Source of the DNA: Streptomyces sp. NBC_00690
GTDB lineage: Bacteria; Actinomycetota; Actinomycetes; Streptomycetales; Streptomycetaceae
Length of the DNA: 64,000 bases
Assembly: GCF_036226685.1 (NCBI RefSeq)
Contig: NZ_CP109009.1
Location: 992,001 to 1,056,000 of the forward strand
Direction of reading: 5' to 3'
Shown: piece by piece, positions 18,035-26,549 of the stretch
How the letters are laid out: each line of letters begins with the position of its first letter
Numbering within the stretch: the stretch's first letter is position 1
Position numbers and translations under genes: made by a program
The notes under the pieces: generated by a model
What the model saw: the letters and a program-made list of their open reading frames with translations, nothing else
The model's database searches: none
Told to the model about the DNA's origin: nothing

Positions 18035-20184
18035 CTCGTCTCCTTCTGCCGGTCGGGACCGGTTCGTTGTGAGGCGTCCTTTGCCGGATGGATGACGAGG
18101 GAGCCGGAGTCGCTGACCTCGCCGGTGCCGTGGTCGGCGACGACCACCGTGGTGAAGGGCGACTCGATGAGCACGGGGCCCTGGAGCACCTCACCGGGGG
18201 CGATGCCCGACAGGGGCCGTACCGGGATGTCGGTCATGCCCCGACCCGGGACATAGGCCCGCCGCACCCCGGCGGGGGCGGCCTGGCCCGGCCGGGCGGT
18301 CAGAACACCGGTACGGCCGGCCAGCGGCACCCGGGCCCGGGCACCCCAGCTGACCACCTCGACCGGTGAGTCCTCGTCCGTGATGCCGAGGATGCGCTGG
18401 TGGACGGCGTGGAAGTCGGCCTCGAACTCCCTGACGGCATCCGCCGTGGCGAATGACTCGCTGCGCAGGGGCACCACCAGTTCCCAGATCTGTTGTGGGT
18501 ACCGTGCCTCCGCGAAGAGTGTGACGGTCATACCGGCCGGATCCGCTCCCACATGCCCGGCGAACTCGCCGCACCGCAGGAGCAGTCCGGCAAGGGCCGC
18601 GTTCACCCGGTCCGCCTCGAAACCGCTCGTCACCGCCGGGACCGTCGCGGTGTACACCGCCCGCAGATCGGACATCAGCGCCCCGGATGCGGCCAGCGCC
18701 GCGCCGACGGCCGGCACCACCAGAGTGCGGCAGCCCAACCGCTGCGCGACCGCCGCCGCATTGAGCCCGGCTGCGCCACCGCCGCCGACGAGGACGGCCC
18801 TGGACGGATCGATGCCCTGTTGGAGGGTGATCTCCTCGATCGCCCGGACCATGTGCTCGGTGGTGAGTTCGAGTACGGCGTGGGCGGCGGCGACCGGATC
18901 GACACCGAGCGGTCGGGCGACATCGTCGGTGATCGCCGCGAGCGCCGCGTCCGGGTCGAGCGCCATGGCGCCGCTGGAGAAGGAGGCCGGATCGAGGTAC
19001 CCCAGCACCAGGGCGGCGTCGGTCACCGTGGCCCGGACACCGCCGCGCCCGTAACACGCCGGACCCGGCACCGAACCTGCGCTCATCGGACCGACGTGCA
19101 ACAGCCCACCGGGATCCACCCAGGCGATGCTGCCGCCGCCCGCGCCGACGCTCTTGACGTCGATCGACGGCAGCCCGGTCATATGTCCGGTGATCTCGCC
19201 CCCGACCCACGCCGACCGGGTGGAGGGGATTTCGCCGTCGCGGACGAGGGTGACGTCGTAGGTGGTCCCACCCGCGTCAGCGACGATCACCGTGCCCGCG
19301 CCGAGATCCGCGGCGGCATACGCACGGCCCGCGACGGGGGCCATCGAGGGCCCCGAGTTGATGGTCAGCACCGGCTTCTCGGCCGCGTCCTGTACGTCCA
19401 TCACCCCACCGATGGAGGTGACCATCAGAATCCGGCCGGTGAGACCGGCACCGCGCAGCCGCCCGGTCAGACTCTCGGTGTACCGGGACATCAGCGGCTT
19501 GAGCGAGGCATCGATCGCTGCCGACGAGGCCCGACGGTACTCGCGCAGCGATGGGTTCAGCGCATGGGAGAGGGTGTGGGGAACACCGGGCAGCCGCTCC
19601 CGCAGCACCTCGGCGACCGCCAGTTCGTGCGCCGGGTTCACCGTGGCCCACAGCAGGCACACGGCCACGGCCTCGACCTCCGCAGCGGCCAGTCGGTCGC
19701 AGATCCGACCGAGCCCCTCATGGTCGAGCGGGCGCAGGATCTCCCCCGAGGCGGTGATGCGCTCCGGTACCTCGAAGGTGAGGGAGCGTGGCACGTACGG
19801 CTCGGGGAACGGGACGGTGAAGTCGAAGGGGTCCGGCCGCCCGCCCTCCCGGAGCAGGAGCACATCGGGGTGGCCCTCGGTGGTGAGGAACGCGGTCCTC
19901 GCGGTGGTGCCGGTGAGCACGGCGTTGAGCCCGCGGGTCGTGGCGTGGACGAACGTCCCGACGTCGGCGAGGAATCGCTCCAGCGTCAGCCCGTCGGCCT
20001 CGGCCGCCGCCGTGAGGACGTCCAGGATGCCGCGTACCGGATCGTCGGGCACGGTCGCCGACTTGAACAGCCGCAGTTCGCCGTTCTGCTCGACGACGAG
20101 GTCGGTGAAGGTTCCACCGATGTCGACGGACACCCGAGTGGCCGAGTCGGAGGGTTGGCGGGTTGCCGGGTCGGGGGCGCTCAC
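18031..20184 (-). CDS. Hydantoinase/oxoprolinase A subunit (ATP-dependent)
   Basis: A 717-residue protein with a GTG start at 20184. The N-terminal actin-like ATPase fold begins with SVDIGGTFTDLVVE (residues about 18-31), as in all HyuA proteins. Family motifs follow: FVHATTRGLNAVL, INSGPSMAPVAGRAYA, VADAGGTTYDV and SVGAGGGSIAWVD. It should phosphorylate the substrate oxygen so that the B subunit can open or carboxylate it. Substrates known for the family include hydantoins, 5-oxoproline, caprolactam and aryl ketones. The absence of a third, small gamma subunit gene argues against acetone/acetophenone carboxylase and favours amide or lactam opening. Its GTG overlaps a small upstream frame (GTGA, 20181-20184). 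Confidence 0.92.
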   Translation of the reverse strand: MSAPDPATRQPSDSATRVSVDIGGTFTDLVVEQNGELRLFKSATVPDDPVRGILDVLTAAAEADGLTLERFLADVGTFVHATTRGLNAVLTGTTARTAFLTTEGHPDVLLLREGGRPDPFDFTVPFPEPYVPRSLTFEVPERITASGEILRPLDHEGLGRICDRLAAAEVEAVAVCLLWATVNPAHELAVAEVLRERLPGVPHTLSHALNPSLREYRRASSAAIDASLKPLMSRYTESLTGRLRGAGLTGRILMVTSIGGVMDVQDAAEKPVLTINSGPSMAPVAGRAYAAADLGAGTVIVADAGGTTYDVTLVRDGEIPSTRSAWVGGEITGHMTGLPSIDVKSVGAGGGSIAWVDPGGLLHVGPMSAGSVPGPACYGRGGVRATVTDAALVLGYLDPASFSSGAMALDPDAALAAITDDVARPLGVDPVAAAHAVLELTTEHMVRAIEEITLQQGIDPSRAVLVGGGGAAGLNAAAVAQRLGCRTLVVPAVGAALAASGALMSDLRAVYTATVPAVTSGFEADRVNAALAGLLLRCGEFAGHVGADPAGMTVTLFAEARYPQQIWELVVPLRSESFATADAVREFEADFHAVHQRILGITDEDSPVEVVSWGARARVPLAGRTGVLTARPGQAAPAGVRRAYVPGRGMTDIPVRPLSGIAPGEVLQGPVLIESPFTTVVVADHGTGEVSDSGSLVIHPAKDASQRTGPDRQKETR

Positions 20185-20327
20185 GGCCGGTGCCTGTTCG
20201 CGGGGGCGGTCACGGGTACGGATCCGAAGGAGGCCGCCGGGCCCGGACAGTCTGCTGAGCGGGCTGAGTCGGTCTTCGAGTGGTCGGTCCCCTGGTGGTG
20301 GATCCGGGCGGGGTGATGGTCGGACAT
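20181..20327 (-). CDS. Possible 48-residue coupled small ORF upstream of the hydantoinase A subunit
   Basis: An ATG at 20327 has GGAG eight bases upstream. The frame (MSDHHPARIHHQG onward) ends in TGA, overlapping the GTG of the hydantoinase A gene as GTGA. It is histidine-rich at its N-terminus. The position fits a small translated leader or metal-handling peptide that couples translation from the decarboxylase gene to the hydantoinase. No homologue is recognised and chance cannot be excluded. Confidence 0.3.
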   Translation of the reverse strand: MSDHHPARIHHQGTDHSKTDSARSADCPGPAASFGSVPVTAPANRHRP

Positions 20328-20356
20328 GGTGGGTCTCCGCTTCTCGGTGCGCACGC

Positions 20357-21610
20357 TCAGAAGCCGTAACTGGACACGGGTTCGAGGGACTTCTCGGCGG
20401 CCGTCCCCTCCAGCCGGGGCGCGGACTCGACGCACTCGCGCAAGTCCCGCAGGAAGTCCGTGGTCTGGCCGTCGTTGTGCGGCATGGGAACGACGACGAG
20501 GCTCACCGGCCCCGGTACGGCTCGGGCCGCGAACATCCATCCCCTGCGGCGCAGTTGCTCAGCTGCGGGCCGGAGATCGAGGGTCCGGGAGTGGATGAGG
20601 GTCATATTGATCCGTGAGCCCGGGTGGACGTCGAGACCGTCGATCCCCGCGACCCCGGCTGCGAGTTCGTCGCGCATCGCCATCGACTTCAGCGACACCG
20701 CGGTATAGCCCGGCTCGCCGAGCAGCTTCACCATCGCCCAGGCGCCCGCGATCGGCCCCGCACCCCGGGTGCCGGACATGGTGCCGTTGGGCGGGCAGAT
20801 CTCCTTCGCCGCTTTGAGCAGTGAGTCGTCCCGGAAGAGCAGGGTGCCGGCGGGCGGCGGGGCCATGCCGTTCTTGTGCAGATCGGCGCTGATCGAACAC
20901 ACCCCGGGGACCCGGAAGTCCCAGGCGGGGATGGTGGTGTCATAACCGGAGCGCTCCAGGAACGGCAGGATGAAGCCGCCGAAGGCACCGTCGACGTGCA
21001 GATAGAGCCCGTGGCGCTGTGCGATCGCGCCCATCTCCACGATCGGGTCCACACTGCCGTACGCCCAGGTCCCGGCCGTGGCGATGAGGGCGATGGTGTC
21101 GGACCGGACGGCGGCCTCGACGGCCTCCGGGTCCACCTGGTCCAGCCGGCCCCCGGGGGCGGGCACGACGATGGGGTCGAGGTCGAACATCCGGCAGAGC
21201 TTGTGGAGCGAGTAGTGGCCGTTGTCCGGGAAGACCACACTGCCGCCGCGGCGTCCGGCCCGCTGCTTCGCGGTGAGGATCGCGCACATGTTGGACTCGG
21301 AGCCGCCCGAGGTGATGAACCCGGCCGGCGCCGCGGCGCCCATGAGCCCGCCCAACCACCCGACGACCTCCGCCTCCATCTCCCGCGCGCCGCCGCCGGT
21401 GATCCAGGTCTCGCCGTGGATGAAGCGGAGGTAGGCCGCGACCGACTCCTCGCGTACGGCGTTGCCCCAGGGAAGTTCCGGAGTGGTGATCAGATGGGGG
21501 CCCTCGTCGAAGAGGTTGCGCGGCATCTCCGGAAAGCGGGAGACCTCTTCCAGACGGTGGAGTTCGGCTTCGAACCAGTCCAGGTCGACGCCGCTGGGAA
21601 ATGTGGTCAT
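20357..21610 (-). CDS. PLP-dependent group II decarboxylase / sphingosine-phosphate-lyase-like enzyme
   Basis: A 417-residue protein starting at ATG 21610 behind GAGGA. It has the fold-type I pattern of glutamate/tyrosine decarboxylases and S1P lyases: WITGGGAREMEAEVVGWL, TSGGSESNMCA near residues 100-110 for phosphate binding, HVDGAFGG with Asp207 and the Schiff-base Lys246 in SADLHKNGMAP. The Lys context (DLHKNG followed by PPPAGTLLFR) is closer to S1P-lyase/MfnA-type members than to eukaryotic-type glutamate decarboxylases. It probably decarboxylates an amino acid or cleaves a C-C bond next to an amine. It lies between the SDR and hydantoinase genes on the same strand. A hairpin upstream (21767-21801) suggests it may have its own promoter. 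Confidence 0.88.
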   Translation of the reverse strand: MTTFPSGVDLDWFEAELHRLEEVSRFPEMPRNLFDEGPHLITTPELPWGNAVREESVAAYLRFIHGETWITGGGAREMEAEVVGWLGGLMGAAAPAGFITSGGSESNMCAILTAKQRAGRRGGSVVFPDNGHYSLHKLCRMFDLDPIVVPAPGGRLDQVDPEAVEAAVRSDTIALIATAGTWAYGSVDPIVEMGAIAQRHGLYLHVDGAFGGFILPFLERSGYDTTIPAWDFRVPGVCSISADLHKNGMAPPPAGTLLFRDDSLLKAAKEICPPNGTMSGTRGAGPIAGAWAMVKLLGEPGYTAVSLKSMAMRDELAAGVAGIDGLDVHPGSRINMTLIHSRTLDLRPAAEQLRRRGWMFAARAVPGPVSLVVVPMPHNDGQTTDFLRDLRECVESAPRLEGTAAEKSLEPVSSYGF

Positions 21611-21766
21611 GTCGTGTCCTCGTACTCGAATCGCGAATCTCGGATGGGTGCCTGGTGTGCGGTGGTCTGCGCCGGTGCCGTGCCTCCGGTCTCGGGGGGT
21701 GGGGCCCGCCGCCGCGGCCCGGTGGGCGGGGGGTGTGCCGGGGCCGCGGCGGCGGGCGTCTGGGGG

Positions 21767-21801
21767 CCGTGAGTCGTCGGCCCACGGCTGACGACTCACG
21801 G
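21767..21801 (-). terminator. Hairpin terminator after the SDR gene
   Basis: A perfect 12-bp inverted repeat, CCGTGAGTCGTC and GACGACTCACGG, surrounds an 11-base loop and begins 11 bases past the SDR stop. It probably ends or attenuates the amidase-to-SDR transcript before the decarboxylase gene. Confidence 0.8.
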
Positions 21802-21812
21802 GCGGCAGGGTG

Positions 21813-22604
21813 CTATTGGGCGGTGAACCCGCCGTCGACGGCGAGGCTGGCCCCGTACACGTACGACGAGGCGTCCGAGGCGAGATAGACCACCGCCGGG
21901 CTGATGTCGGCGACTTCGCCCACCCGGCCCGCGGGGGTCGTCGCCACGATCTCCTTCTCCAACTCCGGGGTGATGAGTTCGGCGTTGATCGGGGTGTGCA
22001 CATTGCCGGGGGCCACCGCGTTGACTCGGATACCCGCCGGCGCCAGTTCGGTGGCGAGCGCCTTCACCATCAGCTCGACAGCGCCCTTCGATGCGCAGTA
22101 GGCACAGTCGTCGGGCGAGCCGACGCGGCCGGACATGGAGGAGACGAAGACGATCGATGCGCCCCGGGTCAGATGGGGGCGGGCGGCCCGGGTGAGGCGG
22201 AACGGGGCGCGGACATTGATCGCCCACTGTCCGTCGAACATCTCGTCCGAGGTGTCCGTCAGCGATGCCTGGGCGTAGATGCCCGCGGAGTGCACCAGGA
22301 CGTCGAGTCGACCGAATCGTTCGATCGCCGCCTCGATGACCTGGCGTGGGGCATCGTCCTCGCGCAGATCGGCGGCGACCGCCAGTTGCGCGGCCCCGGT
22401 CGCGGCGACCTCGTCCGCGGCGGCGGTCAGCCGGTCCGCCGAGCGGCCGACGAGGACGACGTCACAGCCCGCAGCCCCGAGGGCCCGTGCGATCTCGGCG
22501 CCGATGCCGGAACTCGCGCCCGTGACGATCGCCGTTCTGCCGTGCAGATCGAACGGGTGGGGCGCCGACGTCGGAGCCCCCGCGGGTTGCGATGACGAAG
22601 ACAT
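21813..22604 (-). CDS. Short-chain dehydrogenase/reductase (classical SDR)
   Basis: A 263-residue Rossmann-fold oxidoreductase with an ATG at 22604 and AAAGGA seven bases upstream. It has the TGASSGIG cofactor motif near residues 29-36, HSAGIY (NAG-like) and the catalytic Ser plus Tyr-x-x-x-Lys as SSMSGRVGSPDDCAYCASKGA. A proline/asparagine tail motif (VNAVAPGNVHTP) follows. The residues after the first beta strand (VGRSADRL, an Arg at the end of beta 2) suggest NADP(H) is possible. It starts 11 bases after the MFS gene, so the two are co-transcribed. It probably interconverts an alcohol and a carbonyl intermediate of the pathway. Confidence 0.92.
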   Translation of the reverse strand: MSSSSQPAGAPTSAPHPFDLHGRTAIVTGASSGIGAEIARALGAAGCDVVLVGRSADRLTAAADEVAATGAAQLAVAADLREDDAPRQVIEAAIERFGRLDVLVHSAGIYAQASLTDTSDEMFDGQWAINVRAPFRLTRAARPHLTRGASIVFVSSMSGRVGSPDDCAYCASKGAVELMVKALATELAPAGIRVNAVAPGNVHTPINAELITPELEKEIVATTPAGRVGEVADISPAVVYLASDASSYVYGASLAVDGGFTAQ

Positions 22605-22615
22605 GGCCAGTCCTT

Positions 22616-24091
22616 TCAGACGGGTACGGGGTCCGGCTCCCTGGCCGCCACCGCAATGTCGTGCCGCAGATGGCTGCGACCGCGGAGGAAGAGGAGCCCT
22701 GCGGTGAAGGCCGAGAAGGCCACGGCGGAGGTGATCGCGGTGCGGGGCCCGAAGGAGTCGGAGATGAATCCGGCGAAGATGGAGCCGAAGAAGCCGCCCA
22801 TCAGGAAGGTGAAGACGGGGAGGAAGGCGAACGCCTGCGCCCGCAGCCGGTGCGGTGAGACCGCCGCGACCAGCGGACCCACACACACCAGCGCGATCCC
22901 AACGCACATCGAGGCCAGGACGTAGGCGGCGAGCAGCAGCCAGACGGGCCGGAACCAGATGCCGCCCGAGATGATGACCCCGTACACGAGGATCGAGCCG
23001 CCGGCGATCAGCACGGTCATCTCCGGCCGTTGCCGAAACACCCGGTCGAAGTACTGGCCGCCGGCCACCATGGCGCCGATCACGGGTAGTTGGGTCAGTG
23101 AGAAGATCAGTCCGCGGTCGAAGGCGTCCAAGTGGTACTCGTCGCCCAGCAGGAGCGACATCTGGACCGGCACGGTGAACAGGGCCAGCCCGAGGACGCC
23201 GATGCCGAGGCACATAAAGAGGAACGTCTTGACCTGCATCATCTGCCGGAAGCCGTGGAAGATCCCGACGGGGCGCTCCTCGGCGGCTGGACCGGCCGTA
23301 TCGCCCTGGGTCGCGGGCAGATCGGCCCCACCGCGCTGCGGTTCCTTCAAAAAGACGGCCGCTGCGATGGCGAGCAGTGCGTACGGCACCGCAAGGCCGA
23401 TGTAGGCCCAGCGCCAGGACTCGCCGCCTTCGCCCGCAAGACCGGCCAGCGACCCGGCGAGCGCGGGCCCGACGGCCTGGCCGATCGGGGTGGCCGTCGC
23501 ATGGAGGGCGTAGATCCGGCCGCGTCCCTCGACGGGGTAGGCGTCGGCGATCAGGGAACCGAAGACGGGGTTGGAGTATGCCGCCGCCAGTCCGATGAAG
23601 GCGTAGGCGGTGAAGAGGTGCCAGACGTTCTGGGCGAGCCCGGCACCGATCAGGGACATGGTCCCGACGACGGCCGAGACCACGACGAGCTTCTTACGGT
23701 TGACCCGGACGGCCAACCAGGCCATGGGTATCCCACCGAGGACCAGTGCGACACCGGTGAACCCGGCGGTGGCGACGAACGCGGCGTCGGAGATGCCGAA
23801 GGTGTTGCGGATGTCGGGGGCGAGGGTGCTGGTCGCCTCGCGACTCAGTTGCTCCATCACGACGAGGGGTACGGCGAGCAGACAGATGCTCCACCCACCG
23901 CGCCGGAGGGTGTCACGCAGTCTCAGACCGGTGGAGTCGAAGGGGCCGGGGGCGATGAGGCCGGGGGCCGTGATGTCGTCGACCGGGGAGCCGGTCACAT
24001 CGTGGAGGCTCTTGGCGGGCCCGGGTGGCTCTCCGGGTGGTTGCGCAGGAGGGACCCCGGGTGCGGCGACCCGGGGAAGGGGATTGGACAT
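22616..24091 (-). CDS. MFS transporter of the catabolic cluster
   Basis: A 491-residue, 12-helix major facilitator. The ATG at 24091 has AGGGAG nine bases upstream. A proline-rich cytoplasmic N-terminus of about 60 residues precedes helix 1 (GWSICLLAVPLVVMEQL). The motif A equivalent is AWLAVRVNRKKLVVV after helix 2, and PVEGRGRIYALHATATPIGQ lies in the helix 4-5 region. It is not of the 14-helix drug-exporter type, so substrate uptake is plausible. Its upstream region is interrupted by the IS5-type element, which separates it from the amidase and hydrolase genes and may supply or block its promoter. Confidence 0.88.
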   Translation of the reverse strand: MSNPLPRVAAPGVPPAQPPGEPPGPAKSLHDVTGSPVDDITAPGLIAPGPFDSTGLRLRDTLRRGGWSICLLAVPLVVMEQLSREATSTLAPDIRNTFGISDAAFVATAGFTGVALVLGGIPMAWLAVRVNRKKLVVVSAVVGTMSLIGAGLAQNVWHLFTAYAFIGLAAAYSNPVFGSLIADAYPVEGRGRIYALHATATPIGQAVGPALAGSLAGLAGEGGESWRWAYIGLAVPYALLAIAAAVFLKEPQRGGADLPATQGDTAGPAAEERPVGIFHGFRQMMQVKTFLFMCLGIGVLGLALFTVPVQMSLLLGDEYHLDAFDRGLIFSLTQLPVIGAMVAGGQYFDRVFRQRPEMTVLIAGGSILVYGVIISGGIWFRPVWLLLAAYVLASMCVGIALVCVGPLVAAVSPHRLRAQAFAFLPVFTFLMGGFFGSIFAGFISDSFGPRTAITSAVAFSAFTAGLLFLRGRSHLRHDIAVAAREPDPVPV

Positions 24092-24334
24092 GGGCGTACT
24101 CCCTGAAGGGTCCCTGGGGGAGGGAGGGGGTGAGGCGGGGACGCGGGGAGTGGGGGGAATGCACGGTTCCGGCGGAGGGGGCGCACGGAACAGGTCCTGG
24201 AACCGCCGGTACTGGAGCCGACGGGCAGGCACCTAAAGGGTTGTTCGGGTACGGAGGAGGCTGGACGGATACCGGAGGGTTCTGCGGTGAAGATCCCGCA
24301 ATCCGCGGGGGCGGCCCGGGGCCGGGAGGTCTTA

Positions 24335-24346
24335 GAGGAGCTAACA
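24335..24346 (+). repeat. Left terminal inverted repeat of the IS element
   Basis: GAGGAGCTAACA is an exact inverted match to 25216-25227. The preceding three bases, TTA, are the left copy of the target duplication. Confidence 0.92.
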
Positions 24347-24400
24347 GAAAGCTGTGGTGGAAGCCATGTCCTCTTCCCCTGGCGGATCGTTGGGCGGGGT

Positions 24401-25221
24401 ATGGGGAAGGGGAATGGTCCGCCGTGGGTGGTGTCGGACGACCTGTGGATGCGGGTCGAGCCGCTGCTGCCGGTCAGGCAGCGCCGGTCGTGCAACCCGG
24501 GGCGGCTGCCGCTTGATGACCGCGGTTGCCTGCAGGGCATCTTGTTCGTGCTGCACACCGGGATCCAGTGGGAGTGGCTGCCGCAGGAGCTCGGGTTCGG
24601 CTCCGGAATGACGTGCTGGCGGAGGCTGCGGGACTGGCACGAGGCCGGTGTCTGGGACCGGCTGCACCAGCTGCTTCTCACCGAACTGCATCGCGCGGGG
24701 AAGCTGGACTGGTCCCGGGCGGTGATCGACGGCTCGCACCGCCAAGCCCGTCGGGGCGGCCCAAAACCGGGCCGAGCCCGGTCGACCGCGCCCGGCCCGG
24801 CTCGAAGCACCACATCATCACCGATGCCGTCGGCACACCGCTTGCCATCACCCTGACCGGCGGAAACCGCCACGACGTCACCCAGCTACTGCCCCTACTC
24901 GACGCGATCCCCCGCATCCGCGGGACCACCGGCCGGCCACGCCACCGTCCCCGGCAGCTGTTCGCCGACCGAGGCTACGACTACGACAAGTACCGCCGAC
25001 TGCTGTGGAAGCGCGGCATCAAACCAGTCATCGCTCGCCGGGGCGTGCCCCACGGCTCCGGCCTAGGCACTGTTCGGTGGGTCGTCGAGCGCACGAACGC
25101 TTGGATTCATGGCTTCCGACGGCTACGGATCCGCTGGGACATCCGCGACGACATCCACGAAGCGTTCCTGAAACTCGCCTGCTGCGTGATCACCTACAGA
25201 CGAGTCCAGGCATTGTGTTAG
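24401..25221 (+). CDS. IS5-family transposase made by -1 frameshift (two overlapping frames)
   Basis: The first frame starts at ATG 24401 (MGKGNGPPWVVSDDLW) and carries the N-terminal domain with WLPQELGFGSGMTCWRRLRDW and the first catalytic Asp in AVIDGSHR. Alone it would end at 24856. The second frame carries the rest of the catalytic core: PGSKHHIITDAVGTPLAITLTGGNRHD with the second Asp region, FADRGYDYDKYRRLLWKRGI and VVERTNAWIHGFRRLR with the catalytic Glu, ending at TAG 25219-25221 inside the right repeat. Joining at 24766 by a -1 shift gives one continuous IS5 transposase of about 273 residues. Both halves look intact, so the element could be active. Confidence 0.9.
24760..24766 (+). 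other. Programmed -1 ribosomal frameshift heptamer
   Basis: The sequence C CCA AAA, in the frame of the first transposase ORF, is a textbook X XXY YYZ slippery heptamer. Slippage by one base back leads directly into ACC GGG of the second frame, restoring the conserved continuation (KTGPSPVDRARPGS) of IS5-family transposases. Confidence 0.85.
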
Positions 25222-25227
25222 CTCCTC
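25216..25227 (-). repeat. Right terminal inverted repeat of the IS element
   Basis: TGTTAGCTCCTC is the inverted copy of 24335-24346 and overlaps the end of the transposase frame. The following TTA is the right target duplication. Confidence 0.92.
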
Positions 25228-26457
25228 TTAGAGCCGCCCGTCGAGCCAGTCGAAGGTGTACTCGGCGGCAGTTGCGGTTCCACCGTTTTGGCAGTGCAAC
25301 TGTGCGGTGCTGTCCTCGTCGAAGAGCATGAACTCCTTGGGGCAGGCCAGAGCGTCGTACAACAACTCCGCCTGACCGGTGGAGAATCGTTCCTCCGCAC
25401 CGTCCATCACCAGGGTCTCGCACTCGATCCCGGCCGCGACATCGGTGAGATCGCAGGCATCGAACTCCTGGAAGAGCTCGTACGGCGTCGAGGTCCCGTG
25501 CTTCCACGCGGAGTCGCGCAGGAACCATTCGGCCAGCGGTGAGTGGGCGGCCATCGACGCGACGGCCCCGTTGAACACCTCGGGCCCGGCAGCCAGCGCG
25601 TCGCCGAGCGACTCGGGGAGCCCGGACCGGATGGAGTCACCCCAGTGCAGAACACCCGGGTTGGCGACGCACACCTTGAGCCGCTTCTCGAAGGCGGCGG
25701 CGCGGGGGGCCAGATAGCCGCCGAAGCTCAGCCCCATCAGACCGATACGGTCCGGCGCCACTCCGTCGAGGGTGACGGCGACATCCACGATCGGGGTGAC
25801 GACCTTCTCCCAGTCGTACCGGAACGGCAGATTGTTGAGCCGTAGGGTCAGCCCCTGGCCAGGACACTGCACGGACAGACAGTGGTATCCGCGTCGGATG
25901 GCTCCGTCGTAGACCCAGCGGGTGTCCTCCGGCCAGGCGTCCCGACCCTGGAAGAAGATCAGTAGCGGCGCAGGGCCCTTGGCGACCGGACTGCGGTAGA
26001 GGTAGGAGTGCAGAAAGCTTCCCTCGTACGGTATTCGCACGGGCTCCCCGGGATACCCCGACAGCGTCAGATAGCGGTCGTAGCTGCTGATGGCGTTCGC
26101 GCGGGTACGGGGATCCTCCGGGTGGCTGAAATGCATCAGCGAAGCACGCCAGTAGGTGGAGGCACGCAGATAGGCGTCGCCCGCCGTGACGTTCCGGCCG
26201 CGCTTTTCCGCGGCTTCGGCGCGCTGCTGGAGCGCATGGGCGCGTTCGCTCCATGCCGCGACCCAGCTTTCCTCGTCGTCGACACGTATCTGACGGGCGA
26301 CCTCAAGACATTCGCCCAGATCTGACATGCCGAAGAACATCATGCTCAACTGGTGCTTGATCTGGTCGTCCATCACTTCGCTGGCGATGAACTGGTGTGA
26401 AGTCCATCGAGGCCCGGCAATCAGCGGGTTGGGCCATGCTTCGGTATTCGTGGACAA
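25228..26457 (-). CDS. Alpha/beta hydrolase (FrsA / 2,6-dihydroxypseudooxynicotine hydrolase-like)
   Basis: I chose the TTG start at 26457 because AGGAG sits six bases upstream; an ATG at 26472 encompasses that site and is the alternative. The 409-residue protein has an N-terminal helical cap of about 150 residues and then an alpha/beta hydrolase core. The nucleophile elbow is GLSFGG with Ser244, and the likely acid Asp352 (VMDGAEERF) and His388 (AQLHCQ) complete the triad. The long helical N-terminal domain is typical of the C-C bond hydrolase that acts on a pyridine ring-derived ketone in nicotine catabolism and of FrsA-like esterases. It follows the amidase gene. Its stop codon TAA is the site of the IS insertion. 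Confidence 0.85.
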   Translation of the reverse strand: MSTNTEAWPNPLIAGPRWTSHQFIASEVMDDQIKHQLSMMFFGMSDLGECLEVARQIRVDDEESWVAAWSERAHALQQRAEAAEKRGRNVTAGDAYLRASTYWRASLMHFSHPEDPRTRANAISSYDRYLTLSGYPGEPVRIPYEGSFLHSYLYRSPVAKGPAPLLIFFQGRDAWPEDTRWVYDGAIRRGYHCLSVQCPGQGLTLRLNNLPFRYDWEKVVTPIVDVAVTLDGVAPDRIGLMGLSFGGYLAPRAAAFEKRLKVCVANPGVLHWGDSIRSGLPESLGDALAAGPEVFNGAVASMAAHSPLAEWFLRDSAWKHGTSTPYELFQEFDACDLTDVAAGIECETLVMDGAEERFSTGQAELLYDALACPKEFMLFDEDSTAQLHCQNGGTATAAEYTFDWLDGRL

Positions 26458-26549
26458 AGCAGTTCTCCTCATTGATACGGGTCCCGTCAGGACCGCGAGG
26501 GCCTTTTGGTCAGACTCCTGAATGAGCTGTCGGTGAATGATCTGCCGAA

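Larger units (their letters stand above)
24335..25227 (+). mobile_element. IS5-family insertion sequence, 893 bp, apparently intact
   Basis: The ends are perfect 12-bp inverted repeats (GAGGAGCTAACA at the left and its complement at the right). The element is flanked by a 3-bp direct repeat TTA (24332-24334 and 25228-25230). It carries a two-frame DDE transposase joined by a canonical -1 slippery site. Size, terminal repeats, a T-N-A type target duplication and the transposase sequence fit the IS5 family. The right-hand TTA is also the stop codon (TAA on the minus strand) of the hydrolase gene, so the insertion left that reading frame unchanged. Confidence 0.93.

Noticed and set aside
18493..20316. 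Long plus-strand open frame over the hydantoinase A gene
   Set aside because: Antisense shadow with arginine/glycine bias; the minus-strand frame contains all conserved hydantoinase motifs.
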